Shown here: piece after piece, positions 11,152 to 22,442 of the stretch
How positions within the stretch are numbered: the stretch's first letter is position 1
Layout: every line of letters starts with the position of its first letter
Assembly (NCBI RefSeq): GCF_019175385.1
Contig: NC_083346.1
Coordinates: 59,115,821 to 59,179,820 of the forward strand
DNA length: 64,000 bases
Source: Lycium barbarum
Lineage: Eukaryota; Streptophyta; Magnoliopsida; Solanales; Solanaceae
Direction of reading: 5' to 3'
Program-made: the position numbers and the translations under genes
The notes under the pieces: generated by a model
Database searches by the model: none
What the model was told of the DNA's origin: nothing
The model's input: only the letters and a program-made list of their open reading frames with translations

Positions 11152-11912
11152 ATGTCGGTGACTAAGAAGACAACAGCTAGCCGAAAAGTTGATACGGCAG
11201 CTGGTGAGGGAAACAGTAGGGTACACCTAGCAGCTGGGGCCAAGTCTAAGGGCCAAGGTAAGACCCTATCCCATCCATCATCGACGACTCCACCGGTTGA
11301 GAAGTTTTCGAGGGAGACAGCACCTCCAGTACCCCCTCCCACACTAACAGACTAGGATATTAGGAGTGCGGTGCAATTATTGACTTAGCTGATGGTGACA
11401 CGGAGACAACCGAGAGCACCTGCTGGTGCAATAACCACTGATGGGCCTAGTAGTTTGATGGTTCGAGAGTTCCTAGCACTTGATCCCCCGAAGCACTTAG
11501 GGGTTAGGCGGGACGAGGATCCGCAGAACTTCGTCGATAAGCTTCATCGTATTTTCAAGGTCATGCATGCTACCGTGATCGAGGCGGCAGAGTTAGCGGC
11601 TTTCAGGTTTCGTGATATATCCATCTTATGGTATGAGGGGTGGGAGCATGCCAGAGATCCTGAGGCACCTCCAGCGTGTTAGTCTGAGTTTCCAGAGGCC
11701 TTTCTTGATCATTATTTGCCTTTAGAGATACGAGAACCGAAGGCTGATCAGTTCTTGACTGTCCAGTAAGGTAGTTCTAGTGTTCGTGAGTATTGCCTCC
11801 GATTTGATTCCTTGGCTAGATATGCTCCATCCTTCTTTGATTCATCGAGGACCAGGATTTACAAGTTTATAGCGAGTTTGCACCCTGATTATGTTGAGGC
11901 TTGTACCACTGC
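11152..11912 (+). pseudogene. gag: Element D gag, N-terminal part (broken)
   Basis: This codes the start of the capsid polyprotein. The likely start is the ATG at 11152 (MSVTKKTTASRKVD), because the basic, proline-rich head and the following capsid region match the gag order of E and A. The head ends at a stop near 11353, and the capsid region resumes from 11392 with FLALDPPKHLGVRRDEDPQ, FRFRDISILWYEGW and later SVREYCLRFDSLARYAP. Further stops follow PEAPPAC (near 11680) and in the QFLTVQ segment. The frame runs into element E at 11913 inside ...EACTTA and resumes at 36211. It is clearly a dead copy. Confidence 0.82.
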
Positions 11913-12249
11913 TGTTACACCTCAAAAAATTCTTTGTTCATGCACAGTGAATAGACTATCGAAGGGCACAAAGTATACGATGTTTCTATAAGTAAGAAAT
12001 AGCATTTGATGATCCTAATTGAGATTTCAAAAGACATTCGAAGTAAGAGAAGAAAGTTTGCTAAGAAAGGCAAGGTATACGTCACGTATTTAGGAAGATT
12101 TACGAGTGCCGAGTTAACGATGACTTAATGATGTTTTAGAGAAGAGTTATAAGGTCCCTTATATTGTTACTGAGGTGTTAAGCAAGTGTTAAGAAGGTTC
12201 CATAAGGATTGGAGATCAAACGAGTCGACGAGAACGAATTCCGGAAGGT

Positions 12250-12410
12250 TGGGCAACATACGGTACAATATACTGGCCGTATAAATCATACTGGCTGTAT
12301 GTCTGGCCGTATGTTGTGCCCAGAATGGGGCCTTCACTGGACCAAATCTACGGCCAAACATATCGTTGGTATAATTTATACAGACCGTATGTTGGTCCGT
12401 AGAATCTTGT
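12250..12410 (+). promoter_or_regulatory. ACGG/CCGT motif cluster upstream of the E TATA box
   Basis: Repeated half sites and palindromes such as ATACGG, GGCCGTAT and GGTCCGTAG lie within about 180 bases upstream of the TATA box. The 3' LTR has the same cluster at about 19970-20103. Confidence 0.55.
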
Positions 12411-12430
12411 CGGGACAGCTCCTAAATTAA

Positions 12431-12436
12431 ATATAA
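12431..12436 (+). promoter_or_regulatory. TATA box of the element E 5' LTR
   Basis: AAATATAAGGGACC lies just after the palindrome cluster and about 250 bases upstream of the splice donor. Confidence 0.6.
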
Positions 12437-12680
12437 GGGACCAACCTTATTTCATTTATTTCATTTCCTCACTTTACACTTCAAGAACATTCTAGAAAGC
12501 TCTCCACTCTTCATCCACAAGAACTCAAGAGAGATTTATGATCAACTTCATCAAACCAACAAAATCAAGTGCAAGAAACTCATTGAAGTTCATCCAAGCC
12601 AAGGAATTCCAATGGAAGTGAACTAGGGTTTTGGTGTGATGAATTATTTCCACTCAAGGCTCATTCCTACACTATCTGAG

Positions 12681-12686
12681 GTAAGT
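12681..12686 (+). promoter_or_regulatory. Splice donor consensus in the element E 5' LTR
   Basis: GAG|GTAAGT is a full-consensus plant 5' splice site. It is conserved in the 3' LTR (20371) and at the same place in A, C and H. The matching acceptor may be TTTCAG at 14639-14644. Confidence 0.5.
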
Positions 12687-14224
12687 TTTATGATCATTCC
12701 ATGTTGTTTAAGATATTGAGAGGTTGAAAGACTTAGATTATGAAAGGAGATAGAAAATGGGTTACAAAGATGAGTATAATAAGATTGAGTAGTAGCTTGG
12801 GATGAGTCATGATCCTTTATATGTTATAATTATAAATATGTTATAAATGATGTTAGTATAATGGGATAAGCATTATATGTGAGTAAACATTGATGTTAGT
12901 ATAATGGGATAAGCATTATATGTGAGTAAACATTGATGTAGTAGTGCACTATGACCATGATAATGGGTGAATTGAACTGAAATTGTGAAATGTGGATAAT
13001 GTAGATGAATGGAGATTGTTGGTCGTAATATTGTGAATGTTATTATAGATGTTTGGGAGTTGATAGATGATATGGGGAAAGTTGTATAAACAAGGGAAAT
13101 GCTGCCCAATTTTCTCTAGCTTTAGTAAGCACGTTTATATAATCAATTAGCTAATGTTAATATGAACTCTCTTGAAGGTAGAAATGTGAGCATTGAAGGA
13201 GAACGCTCAAGCAATAGAATAGCTAAATGAAAAGGTATGTAAGGCTAGTCCCTTCTTTCTAAGGCATGAATCTTATGGCATGATTTTCCCTCCTTCTCCA
13301 TGAATTTCCTACATTCCGGAAACTAAGGGTCTATGTTTATGAATAGCCATATGAGATAAAGATAAGAGATACGTTATCAACATGTGGATGATGATGATAA
13401 GCTTAAGCCCAATTATTCTAGCTATGATCCATTGATGACGTTTATTGTATACGTTCACCTTATATGTTAATTCCTTCAAGGTGAGGCAGAATGCTTATGA
13501 ATGCTCCATAATGGAATCGGGGGTTCACGACCTTATGTCACTCCGATAAAGTATAGTTGTCCTTGAGTTCCTATGCATGCATTATGATGAGATTATGACA
13601 AGATTATGATAATCCTATGAGATGTACATGATGATGACATTACATCGTGCCTATATGGCCGAGCAGACACCGCTAAGGCGGGCAGCGTATACACCATGTC
13701 TAGATGGCATGGGCCGACACCACTAGTGGGCGGCATGAGATGGTTACCCCGGACGCGGGAGGCCTGGGCGCGGGCTAATGATGATCACACTGTGCCTATA
13801 TGGTCGGGCATCTTATACATATATATGCATAGATGATACGATGATAATTATGAAGTAAGTCAGCATGCATTATTTCTACCAGAAATGACATTCAGTTACA
13901 GATTGCTCCTTACTTAATGCCTCCTTATTTCATTGATGTATTATTATTGTTTATGCCTTACATACTCAGTACAATTCTCGTATTGACGTCCTCTTTCTTT
14001 GGACGCTGTGTTCATGCCCACAGGTAGATAGGGAGGTGATCCAGATTCTTAGGAGCTATCAGCAGACTTGAGAGCACTCCATTGTTCCGGAGGTGCCATT
14101 GCTTATGATTTTGTGTATATATATATTTTGGGCACGACGGGGTCCTGTCCCGTCCGTATGTCTAGTACTCTAGTAGAGGCTCGTAGATACACATGTGTGG
14201 GTAGTATGGTCTCATTATTTTCCC

Positions 14225-14226
14225 AC

Positions 14227-14271
<45 letters not shown>
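14225..14271 (+). repeat. AT dinucleotide repeat in the E 5' LTR
   Basis: About 23 tandem AT units. The matching place in the 3' LTR (near 36031) has only a few units, so the tract expanded or contracted after insertion. Confidence 0.9.
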
Positions 14272-14276
<5 letters not shown>

Positions 14277-14443
14277 TATTTTGATAGCCAAAGGGCTTAT
14301 GTATATAAAGGCAGTTATGTTTCCAATGAATATGATTTTTCTATGATTATGAGCATAAAAATAAGGATGAGTAATAGAATGAGTGGTGCTCGGTGGTTAG
14401 CCCCAGGTACCCGTCATGGCCCCTAGCCAGGTCGTGACAAAAT

Positions 14444-14456
14444 TGGTATCAGAGAA
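14444..14456 (+). promoter_or_regulatory. Primer binding site of element E (one base changed)
   Basis: TGGTATCAGAGAA follows the LTR. The canonical site reads ...GAGCA, so one position has changed. Confidence 0.8.
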
Positions 14457-14638
14457 GTTCAGTCCTAGGAAGTGTCTACGAGTCGTTTCTAGTTGAGTCT
14501 TGTTTATGGTGTGTTGCGCGCTACACTAATAAACAGGAGGCTACGGGGCATTTAGGAAAAATGACCATTCTTCTCCTTATGAGATCATGTGATAGAGCCG
14601 TGTTATAAGGTTTTATCCTCTCTAAATGTGTGTAATGA

Positions 14639-14644
14639 TTTCAG
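14639..14644 (+). promoter_or_regulatory. Splice acceptor-like site before the E gag ATG
   Basis: TTTCAG is followed by AG and then the gag ATG at 14647. Elements A and C have the same arrangement, and I keeps the acceptor. Confidence 0.5.
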
Positions 14645-14646
14645 AG

Positions 14647-15990
14647 ATGCCGGTGAAGAGAAAAGGTACAGCAGCCCAGAAGGGCAAGACTACGATTGAA
14701 AGACGGGTAGAAAGGGAGCCGCCAATGAATGTAGAAGAGGGTGAATCACATAATAAGGCTCCATCTAATACTTCTCCCACTCCGTCTATTATAGAAGAAC
14801 AAGAAGGGGCTTCAGCTCCAGCCTCTATGCCTCCAGTTCCTCCACCGGCTACTTCAGGTCAACAAATGACCGAGGCTATCCATCTATTGACACAGTTAGT
14901 TGCCGCCCAAGCACAGCGGCAGAGTTCGGGTTCAAGTGACAGGGCGGTTAGTACTAGAGCCCGTGATTTCATGAGTTTGAATCCTCCGGAGTTTTTCGGG
15001 TCAAAGCCGGATGAAGACCCGCAAGGTTTTATTGATAAAATGTTGAGAACATTGAAGATTATTCATGCCTCCGAAACTGAATCTGTGGAATCAGCATCTT
15101 ATAGACTCCGAGATGTGGCGGTCTTATGGTATAATAATTGGATATCATCAAGACAAAAGAATGTGCCTCCTCCGGTTTGGAAAGAATTTGTAGATGCCTT
15201 TATCTGCCACTATTTGCTACCCGAGGTCCGCTGAGCTAGAGCGGATAGGTTCTTAAATCTAAAGTAAGGAAATATGAGTGCCCGAGAGTATAGCCTTCAG
15301 TTTAATTCATTGGCTAGATATGCTCTGAATATGTTGGCTGACATGGGGGATAGAATGCACAGATTTGTGAGTGGCCTAGGGCCACATCTACTTAAAGATT
15401 GCTTGATGGCTTCATGGCAAGATGGGATGGATATTTCCCGCATTCAAGCCCATGCCCAGAACTTAGATGGGAAACAACATCCACAAAGGGGTGATCGTGA
15501 TATTGATAGAAGGCAAAGCAAGAGGGCCAAATCTATGGGTGTCGGTAGCGACTATAGAGGGGGATCGAGGCAGTCATATCCTAGACATTCAGGCCAGTCG
15601 GCGACTAGTGCACCTCCACGATTTGTAAGTAGGAGATTTGATCGCTCCGTTCCTTCAGGGCAGGGCCAGAGTTCGAGAGCTTTAGGTTCTCAGTTTTGGG
15701 GTGATTATAGCCAGAGGAGACCACCAGTACCGAGGTGTAGTCTGTGTGGTAGGTTACATTCTTGTCAGTGTCACCGAGGTTCAGATGCTTGCTATGCCTG
15801 TGGCCAGGTTAGGCACATGATGCGAGATTGCCCGTCGATGAGTGGTAGAGTTGGGGTTCAGCCTACAGGATCAGCGGCTGGTTCTTCTTCTGTACGCCCG
15901 ACAGGGTAGATTCCCATAGGTCGAGGTAGAGGCAGAGGGGGATCATCTACTCCAGGTGCCACTCAGCCCCGTATCTATGCTTTAGCCGGA
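14647..15990 (+). pseudogene. gag: Element E gag (stops at several places)
   Basis: Capsid and nucleocapsid polyprotein. I chose the ATG at 14647 (MPVKRKGTAAQKGK) over the upstream one because C and A align from here. A basic, proline-rich head is followed by the capsid region (FMSLNPPEFFGSKPDEDPQ, YRLRDVAVLWYNNW, SAREYSLQFNSLARYA) and an intact CCHC zinc knuckle, CYACGQVRHMMRDC, at about 15789-15830. This is the only gag copy here that keeps all four zinc ligands. Stops are at 15232 (TGA), 15265 (TAA) and 15907 (TAG), mostly C-to-T type. It would normally be read through with pol as one polyprotein. Confidence 0.85.
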
Positions 15991-16731
15991 TGACAGGATC
16001 TTGAGTCCTCCCCGGATGTGGTTACAGGTATATTATCTGTATTTTCCCATGACACATATGCATTGATAGATCCGGGTTCTACACTATCTTATATTACTCC
16101 GTATATTTCCGGTCGCATTGAGGTGGAACCCGAGTTAATTAAACCTTTTGAGGTATCTACTCCGGTTGGTGATCCCGTGATAGCTAGACAAGTGTATAAA
16201 AATTGTATAATTGTGATATGTGATCGCCAGACAAAAGCTGATTTAGTTGAGCTGGAAATGCTAGATATCGATGTGATTATGGGTATGGATTGGTTGGCCT
16301 CATGTTATGCTAATGTTGACTGCCGAATGAAAGTAGTTAGATTTCAATTTCCGGGAGAGCCCGTGCTTGAATGGAAAGGTAATACAGCATCCCCAAGAGG
16401 TAGGTTTATTTCCTACCTTAATGCAAGAAAGATGATAGCTAAAGGCTATATTTATCACTTAGTCCGATTTCATGACACCGAAGCAAAGTCGCCAACTCTC
16501 CAATCCGTTCCGGTAGTGAATGAATTTTCGGATGTATTTCTAGATGAACTTCAAGGTCTTCCTCCGGAAAGAGAGATTGATTTCGCTATTGATGTGTGGT
16601 CGGACACCCAGCCTATTTCTATTCCTCCCTACCGAATGGCTCCGACAGAATTGAAAGAGCTAAAGGCACAATTGAAGGATTTGCTTGAAGGCCTAGTTCA
16701 TCACCGTAGGGAGCACCCGTCCTATTCGTGA
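15991..16731 (+). pseudogene. pol: Element E aspartic protease and spacer to RT
   Basis: The protease active site reads YALIDPGSTLSYITPY, with DPG in place of the usual D(S/T)G; D has the same residues, so this is a family trait. It is followed by [15 protein letters not shown] and the tether PVVNEFSDVFLDELQGLPPERE, which leads into RT in this clade. A TGA at 15991 interrupts the start (CGA in relatives). A frameshift deletion near 16690 ([13 protein letters not shown] instead of the expected KGFIRPSSS region) breaks the link to RT. Confidence 0.82.
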
Positions 16732-17420
16732 GGAAGAAAGATGGTTCTTTACGGATGTGTATTGATTACAGGCAATTGAATAAGGTGACGATAAAGAATA
16801 AATATCCTCTTCCGAGGATTGATAATTTTTTTGATCAATTACAAGGTGCCAAGTGGTTTTCTAAAATAGACCTAAGGTCAAGTTATCATCAAGTGAGAGT
16901 TAAAGAAGAAGATATTCCCAAAAAAGCTTTCAGAACGAGATATGGCCATTATGAATTCCGAGTGATGTCATTTGGGCTAACTAATGCTCCGGCAGTGTTC
17001 ATGAATTTGATGAACAATGTATTTAGGCCACTCGTAGAGCTGTTCATGATAATGTTTATTGATGATATTCTGGTATATTCTCGGACAGAATCAGAACATG
17101 CAGACCATTTACGTATTGTTCATGGAATTCTTCGGACTCGAGAATTGTATGCAAAATTTTCAAAGTGCGAGTTTTAGCTGAATTCTGTAACATTTTTGGG
17201 TCACGTTATTACAGATGATGGTATTCGAGTTGATACTCAGAAAATTGAAGCTGTGAAAACGTGGCCAAGGGCTACAACGCCCATGGAAGTTCATAATTTT
17301 CTGGGATTGGCAGGTTACTATAGGAGATTCGTAGAAGGATTTTCCTCTATTTCAGCTCCATTGATGAACCTAACCCAGAAGTCAACTAAATTTCTGTGGA
17401 ATGATGCTTGTGAATGTAGT
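16728..17420 (+). pseudogene. pol: Element E reverse transcriptase
   Basis: RNA-dependent DNA polymerase. Visible motifs in order are [35 protein letters not shown] with the first catalytic Asp, [25 protein letters not shown] with the catalytic DD pair, and the connection region [18 protein letters not shown]. The YxDD box of retroviruses is FIDD, normal for plant Ty3/gypsy. A TAG at 17175-17177 replaces the Trp of KCEFWLNSV, splitting the domain. Confidence 0.88.
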
Positions 17421-17879
17421 TTTCAAGAATTGAAAGATAGGTTAACTTCAGCCCCAGTCTTGACACTCCCAGAAAGGCCAAATGGTTATATTGTATATTG
17501 TGATGCTTCCGGTGTTGGGTTAGGATGTGTATTAATGCAGCACGGTAAATTTATTGCTTATGCTTCGAGGCAGCTTCGGAAACATGAAAAGAACTACCCA
17601 ACTCATGATCTTGAATTGGCTGCAGTTATTCATGCACTAAAGATGTGGAGACATTACTTGTATGGTGTGCATGTTGACATTTATACAAATCACAAGAGTC
17701 TTCAATATATTTTCAATCAGAAGGAATTAAATCTGAGGCAGAGGCGGTGGTTAGAGTTATTGAAAGATTATGATGTGAGTATTTTATACTACTCCGGAAA
17801 GGCAAATGTAGTAGCTGATGCGCTTAGCCGCAGATCAATGGGCAGCCTATGTGAAGCTCCTTCGGAGAAGAAGGAATAA
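17421..17879 (+). pseudogene. pol: Element E RNase H
   Basis: Degrades the RNA strand of RNA:DNA hybrids. Visible are [10 protein letters not shown] (first Asp), [13 protein letters not shown] (Glu), [11 protein letters not shown] and [10 protein letters not shown] (last Asp). The third catalytic Asp is changed to Asn: AAT at 17688-17690 where A and D have Asp. This copy would be inactive even without the flanking stops at 17175 and 17877. Confidence 0.85.
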
Positions 17880-18890
17880 ATTCATGAGCTCCGGCAACTA
17901 GCTAATCTTGGAGTTCGTCTAATTGACTCAGGAAGTGCAGGAATTGATATTAATAATCCCACTGTTTCTTCCTTAGATATGGAAGTGAAATAGCATCAAT
18001 ATGAAGATCCTCAGTTGAGCCAATATAGAGATACATTCCATGAGAAAGAGAAGTCTCCATTTGAAACTTCTATGGATGGAATTCTTAAGTACCGAGGCAG
18101 GCTATGTGTTTCGAATGTTGCAGAATTACATCGTCAAATTCCAGAAGAATCTCATTATTCTCGGTATTCTATTCATCTAGGTGCAACAAAGATGTACCAT
18201 GATCTTAAGTTAAGGTATTGGTGGGATGGAATGAAGAAAGACATAGCAAAATTTGTGGCTCAATGTCCAAACTGCCAACAAGTAAAATTCGAGCATCAAA
18301 AGCCAAGAGGATTATTGCAAGCAATGGATATCCCTACTTGGAAATGAGAAGTGATCAACATGGATTTTATTGTGGGGTTACCTCGTTCCCAAAGAAAATA
18401 TGATTCTATATGGGTAATCGTGGACAGACTCACGAAAGCAGCTCATTTTCTTCCAGTTAGAACCACATACTCAGCAGAAGATTATGCAAGGTTTTACCCT
18501 AAAGAGATTGTGAGGCTTCATGTCGTTCTGATATCTATTATCACAGATAGAGGGACACAATTTACAGCTAAGTTCTGGAAGTCTTTTCAAGAAGGTTTAG
18601 GTATTCAAGTAAAGCTTAGTATGACATTTCATCCACAAACTGATGGGAAAGCCGAACGTACTATTCACACTTTGTAAGATATGCTACTGGCATGTGTACA
18701 GGATTTCGGTGGTAGTTGGGATGACCATTTACCCCTTATTGAGTTTGCATATAACAATAGCTACCATTCCAGTATTCAAATGGCTCTATATGAAGCTTTG
18801 TATGGAAGGAAGTGTAGATCACCAATTGGATGGTTTGAGGTAGGAGAAGTATAGCTAATAGGCCCTGAGCTAATTCAACAAGAAGTGGAA
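17880..18890 (+). pseudogene. pol: Element E integrase core
   Basis: Catalyses insertion of the cDNA. The zinc-binding head has the two His near HYSRYSIHLG and the Cys pair in AQCPNCQQVK. The core has MDFIVGLPRS, DSIWVIVDRLTKAAHF, SIITDRGTQFTAKFW and HPQTDGKAERTIHTL, giving the D, D and E residues. Stops are at 17991, 18345 (TGA for Trp in PTWKWEVIN), near 18675 and near 18853. Confidence 0.83.
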
Positions 18891-19412
18891 AAAGTTAAGG
18901 TGATCCGAGATCGATTGTTGACAACCCAAAGTCGTCAGAAATCTTATAAGGACAACCGTTGACTAGACTTAGAATTTCAAGTTGATGATTGGGTAATCTT
19001 AAAGGTGTCACCAATGAAAGGAGTGATGATATTTGGTAAGAAAGGGAAGTTGAGTCCTTGATATATAGGACCTTATAAGATTGTCCTCAAGGTGGGTCAA
19101 GTAGCTTATGAATTTGACTTACCCTCGGAGCATGAATCAGTCCATCCAGTTTTCCTTGTCTCAATGCTTCGTACGTGTATTGGAGATCCTACGAGGATTT
19201 TTTCGATAGATGATGTTCAAGTGAAGAATCCCCCTTGACATACTAGATAGGCAAGTACGGAGACTCAGAAATAAAGAACTAGCCTCAGTTAAGGTCTTAT
19301 GGAGAAATAACACCCGAGAAGAAATGACCTGAGAAGCATAAGAAAATATGAAGTCCAAGTACCCGCACTTATTTCAGCCCTCGAAAGAGATCCAAGATGA
19401 AACATCAAGATT
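18891..19412 (+). pseudogene. pol: Element E integrase C-terminus: GPY/F module and chromodomain
   Basis: GVMIFGKKGKLSP followed by YIGPYKIVLKVGQVAYEFDLP is the GPY/F module. The tail ILDRQVRRLRNKELASVKVL and EEMT.EA is a degenerate chromodomain of the Tekay/Del kind, which is thought to steer insertion to heterochromatin. Stops at 18960 and 19059 are TGA where relatives have CGA (Arg), and TGA and TAA near 19330 interrupt the chromodomain. The region after about 19413 is 3' untranslated. Confidence 0.8.
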
Positions 19413-19582
19413 ATGAGGTATGTACGTTCTCTTTTTATGCATATGAGTCGTGTATGGCCAAACTATATTGCTATTATGTTGTGGCCCTGTGAGGATTATT
19501 ATTATGGGCTGTTGTGACAGGATAGTAGTGCCATATTACAGGGGAAACTCTGGCGAAATTTTCATAGAATTCCCGAGTGCTC

Positions 19583-19602
19583 AACATTCGAGGACGAATG
19601 TT
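19583..19602 (+). promoter_or_regulatory. Conserved stem-loop before the E polypurine tract
   Basis: AACATTCG-AGGA-CGAATGTT, identical to the copies in I and A. Confidence 0.75.
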
Positions 19603-19604
19603 CC

Positions 19605-19623
19605 AAAAGGAGGGGGGAGCGAA
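19605..19623 (+). promoter_or_regulatory. 3' polypurine tract of element E
   Basis: AAAAGGAGGGGGGAGCGAA abuts the 3' LTR start at 19624. Confidence 0.82.
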
Positions 19624-21828
19624 TGTTAACACATCGGAAAATTCTCCGTTCATGCACAGTGAATAGACTAATGAAGGGCACAAACTATACGATGTTTCGA
19701 TAAGTAAGAAATAGCATTTGATGATCCTAATTGAGATTTCAAAAGACATTCCAAGTAAGAGAAGAAAGCTTGCTTAGAAAGGCAAGGTATACGTTACTTA
19801 TTGAGGAAGATTTATGAGTACCGAGTTAACGATGACTTAATGATGTTTTGGAGAAGAGTTATAAGGTCCCTTAGATTGTTACTGAGGTGTTAAGCAAATG
19901 TTAAGAAGGTTCCATAAGGATTGGAGATCAAACGAGTCGACGAGAACGAATTCCGGAAGGTTAGGCAACGTACGGTCAAACATATTTGCCGTATAAAACA
20001 TACTGGTCGTATGTTGTGCCCAGAATGGGGCCTTCACTGGACCAAATCTACGGCCAGACATACAGTTGGTATAATTTATACAGACCATATGTTGGTCCGT
20101 AGAATCTGGTCGGGACAGCTCCTAAATTAAATATAAGGGACCAACCTTATTTCATTTCCTCACTTTACACTTCAAGAACATTCTAGAGAGCTCTCCACTT
20201 CATCCACAAGAACTCAAGAAAGATTTTTGATCAACTTCATCACACCAACAAAATCAAGTGCAAGAAACTCATTGAAGTTCATCCAAGCTAAGGAATTCCA
20301 TTGGAAGTGAACTAGGGTTTTGGTGTGAGTGAAGTATTTCCACTCAAGGCTCATTCCTACACTATTTGAGGTAAGTTTTATGATCATTCCATGTTGTTTA
20401 AGGTATTGAGAGGTTGAAATACTTAGATTATGAAAGGATATAGAAAAAGGGTTACAAAGATGAGTATAATGAGATTTTGAGTAGTAGCTTCGGATGAGTC
20501 ATGATCCTTGATATGTTATGATTGTAAATATGTTATAAATGATGTTAGGAGCATGGGATAAGCATTATATGTGAGTAAACATAGTAGTGTACTATGACCA
20601 TGATAATGGGTTAACTGAAGTGAAATTGTGAAATATGGATAATGTAGATGAATGGAGATTGTTGGTTGTAATATTGTGAATGTCATTATAGATGTTTGGG
20701 AGTTGATAGATGATATGGGGAAAGTTTTATAAACAAAGGAAATGCTGCCAAATTTTCTCGAGCTTTAGTAAGCACGTTTATATAATCGATTAGCTAATGT
20801 TAATACGAACTCTCTTGAAGGTAGAAACATGAGCATTGAAAGGAGAACGCTCAACCTATAGAAAAGCTAAACGAAAAGGCATGTAAGGCTAGTCCCTTCT
20901 TTCTAAGGCATGAATCTTATGGCATGATTTTCCCTCCTTCTCCATGAATTTTCTACATTCCGGAAACTAAGGGTCTATGTTTATGAATAGCCATATGAGA
21001 TAAAGATAAGAGATACGTTATGAGCATGGAGACGATGATGATAAGCTTAAGCCTAATGATTATAGCTATGATCCATTGATGACGTTTATTGTATACACTC
21101 ACCTTATATGTTAATTCCTTCAAGGTGAGGCGGAATGCATATGAATGCTCCATAATGGAATCGGGGGTTCACGACCTTATGTCACCCCGATAAAGTATAG
21201 TTGTCCTTGAGTTCCTATGCATGCATTATGATGAGATTATGAAAAGATTATGATAAGCCTATGAGATGTACATGATGATGATATTACACCGCGCCTATAT
21301 GGCCGGGCATACACCGCTAAGGCGGGCAACGTATACACCATGTCTAGATGGCATGGGCAGACACCACTAGTGGGCGACATGAGATGGTTACCCTGGTCGC
21401 GGGAGGCCTGGACGCGGGCTAATGATGATCACATCGTACCTATATGGTCGAGCAGCTTATACATATCTATGCATACATGATATAATGATGATTATGAAGT
21501 AAGTCAGCATGCATTATTTCTACCATAATTGACAGTCAGTTACAGATTGCTCCTTACTTGATGCCTCCTTATTTCATTGATGTATTATTATTGTTTATGC
21601 CTTACATACTCAGTACAATGCTCGTACTGACGTCCTCTTTCTTTGGACGCTGTGTTCATGCCTACTGGTAGACAAGGAGGTGATCCAGATTCTTAGGAGC
21701 TATCAGCAGACTTGAGAGCACTCCATTGTTCCGGAGGTGCCATTGCTTATGATTTTATGTATATATATATTTTTGGCACGACGGGGTCCTGTCCCGTCCG
21801 TGTGTTTAGTACTCTTGTAGAGGCTGGT
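19624..21828 (+). repeat. Element E 3' LTR, first part
   Basis: Starts TGTTAACACATCGG, a diverged form of TGTTACACC, and follows the 5' LTR closely, including the splice donor at 20371 and the GC hairpin block at about 21290-21440. It breaks off at the insertion of element F. Confidence 0.86.
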
Positions 21829-22442
21829 TGTCACGACCCAAACAGATGGGCCATGACTAGTGCCCGAGCTGGGCACCCGTATACGACCCACTAGATATAA
21901 TCACACTGAAACTGAAAACAATATGGCACTCTGTAAAAGCATGCTGTGAACTCATCATATTATACATCAGAAAGAACTTGTCTGTTGAGAAGTCACAGTT
22001 AACCAAAACATAACAAATATGCAAGCCGACAAGGCTGCCTCTATACACGGGGACGTCCAAGATGAACTACATCAATATAGCTGACCAAACTGTATATACA
22101 CAACCCACATATGTTTATAGACCTCTAAGAGTGTAACAAAGTCTAGGTCAAAAGGGTCAGTACCAAAATAACTCAAGCTGCGAAACAATGGAGCACTCCA
22201 AGCAGCTGGGCAGAAGTCCTAAGCTAGAGCATCACCAAACTAAGTGTCTGTACCTGCGGGCATGAAACGCAGGCCCCAAAGAAAGGGGGTTAGTACGGAA
22301 AATGTACTGAGTATGTAAAGCATGAAGAACAATAATAAAGATCATGTCTGCGTAGAAGATGACACGAGACAAGTATGATAATCAAGGATACCAATGCATC
22401 TGTGCCTTATGAGATGAGAGTCATGCATATATATATATAATA

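Larger units (their letters stand above)
11913..14439 (+). repeat. Element E 5' LTR
   Basis: About 2.53 kb, TGTTACACC...GTCGTGACA. In order it holds an ACGG/CCGT motif cluster (12250-12410), TATA box (12431), splice donor (12681), a hairpin-rich GC block with CACCACTAGTGGGCGGC (13650-13800), the conserved block ACTCAGTACA...TATTGACGTC (13964-13990) and a long AT repeat (14225-14271). Confidence 0.88.

Noticed and set aside
14068..14346. Open frames through the AT repeat in the E LTR
   Set aside because: The IYIYIY translations come from the dinucleotide repeat, in both strands.
16728..17177. A host gene or endogenous pararetrovirus RT
   Set aside because: The order protease, RT, RNase H, integrase and chromodomain, flanked by LTRs, a Met primer site and TSDs, shows a Ty3/gypsy chromovirus. 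No movement or coat protein of a pararetrovirus is seen.
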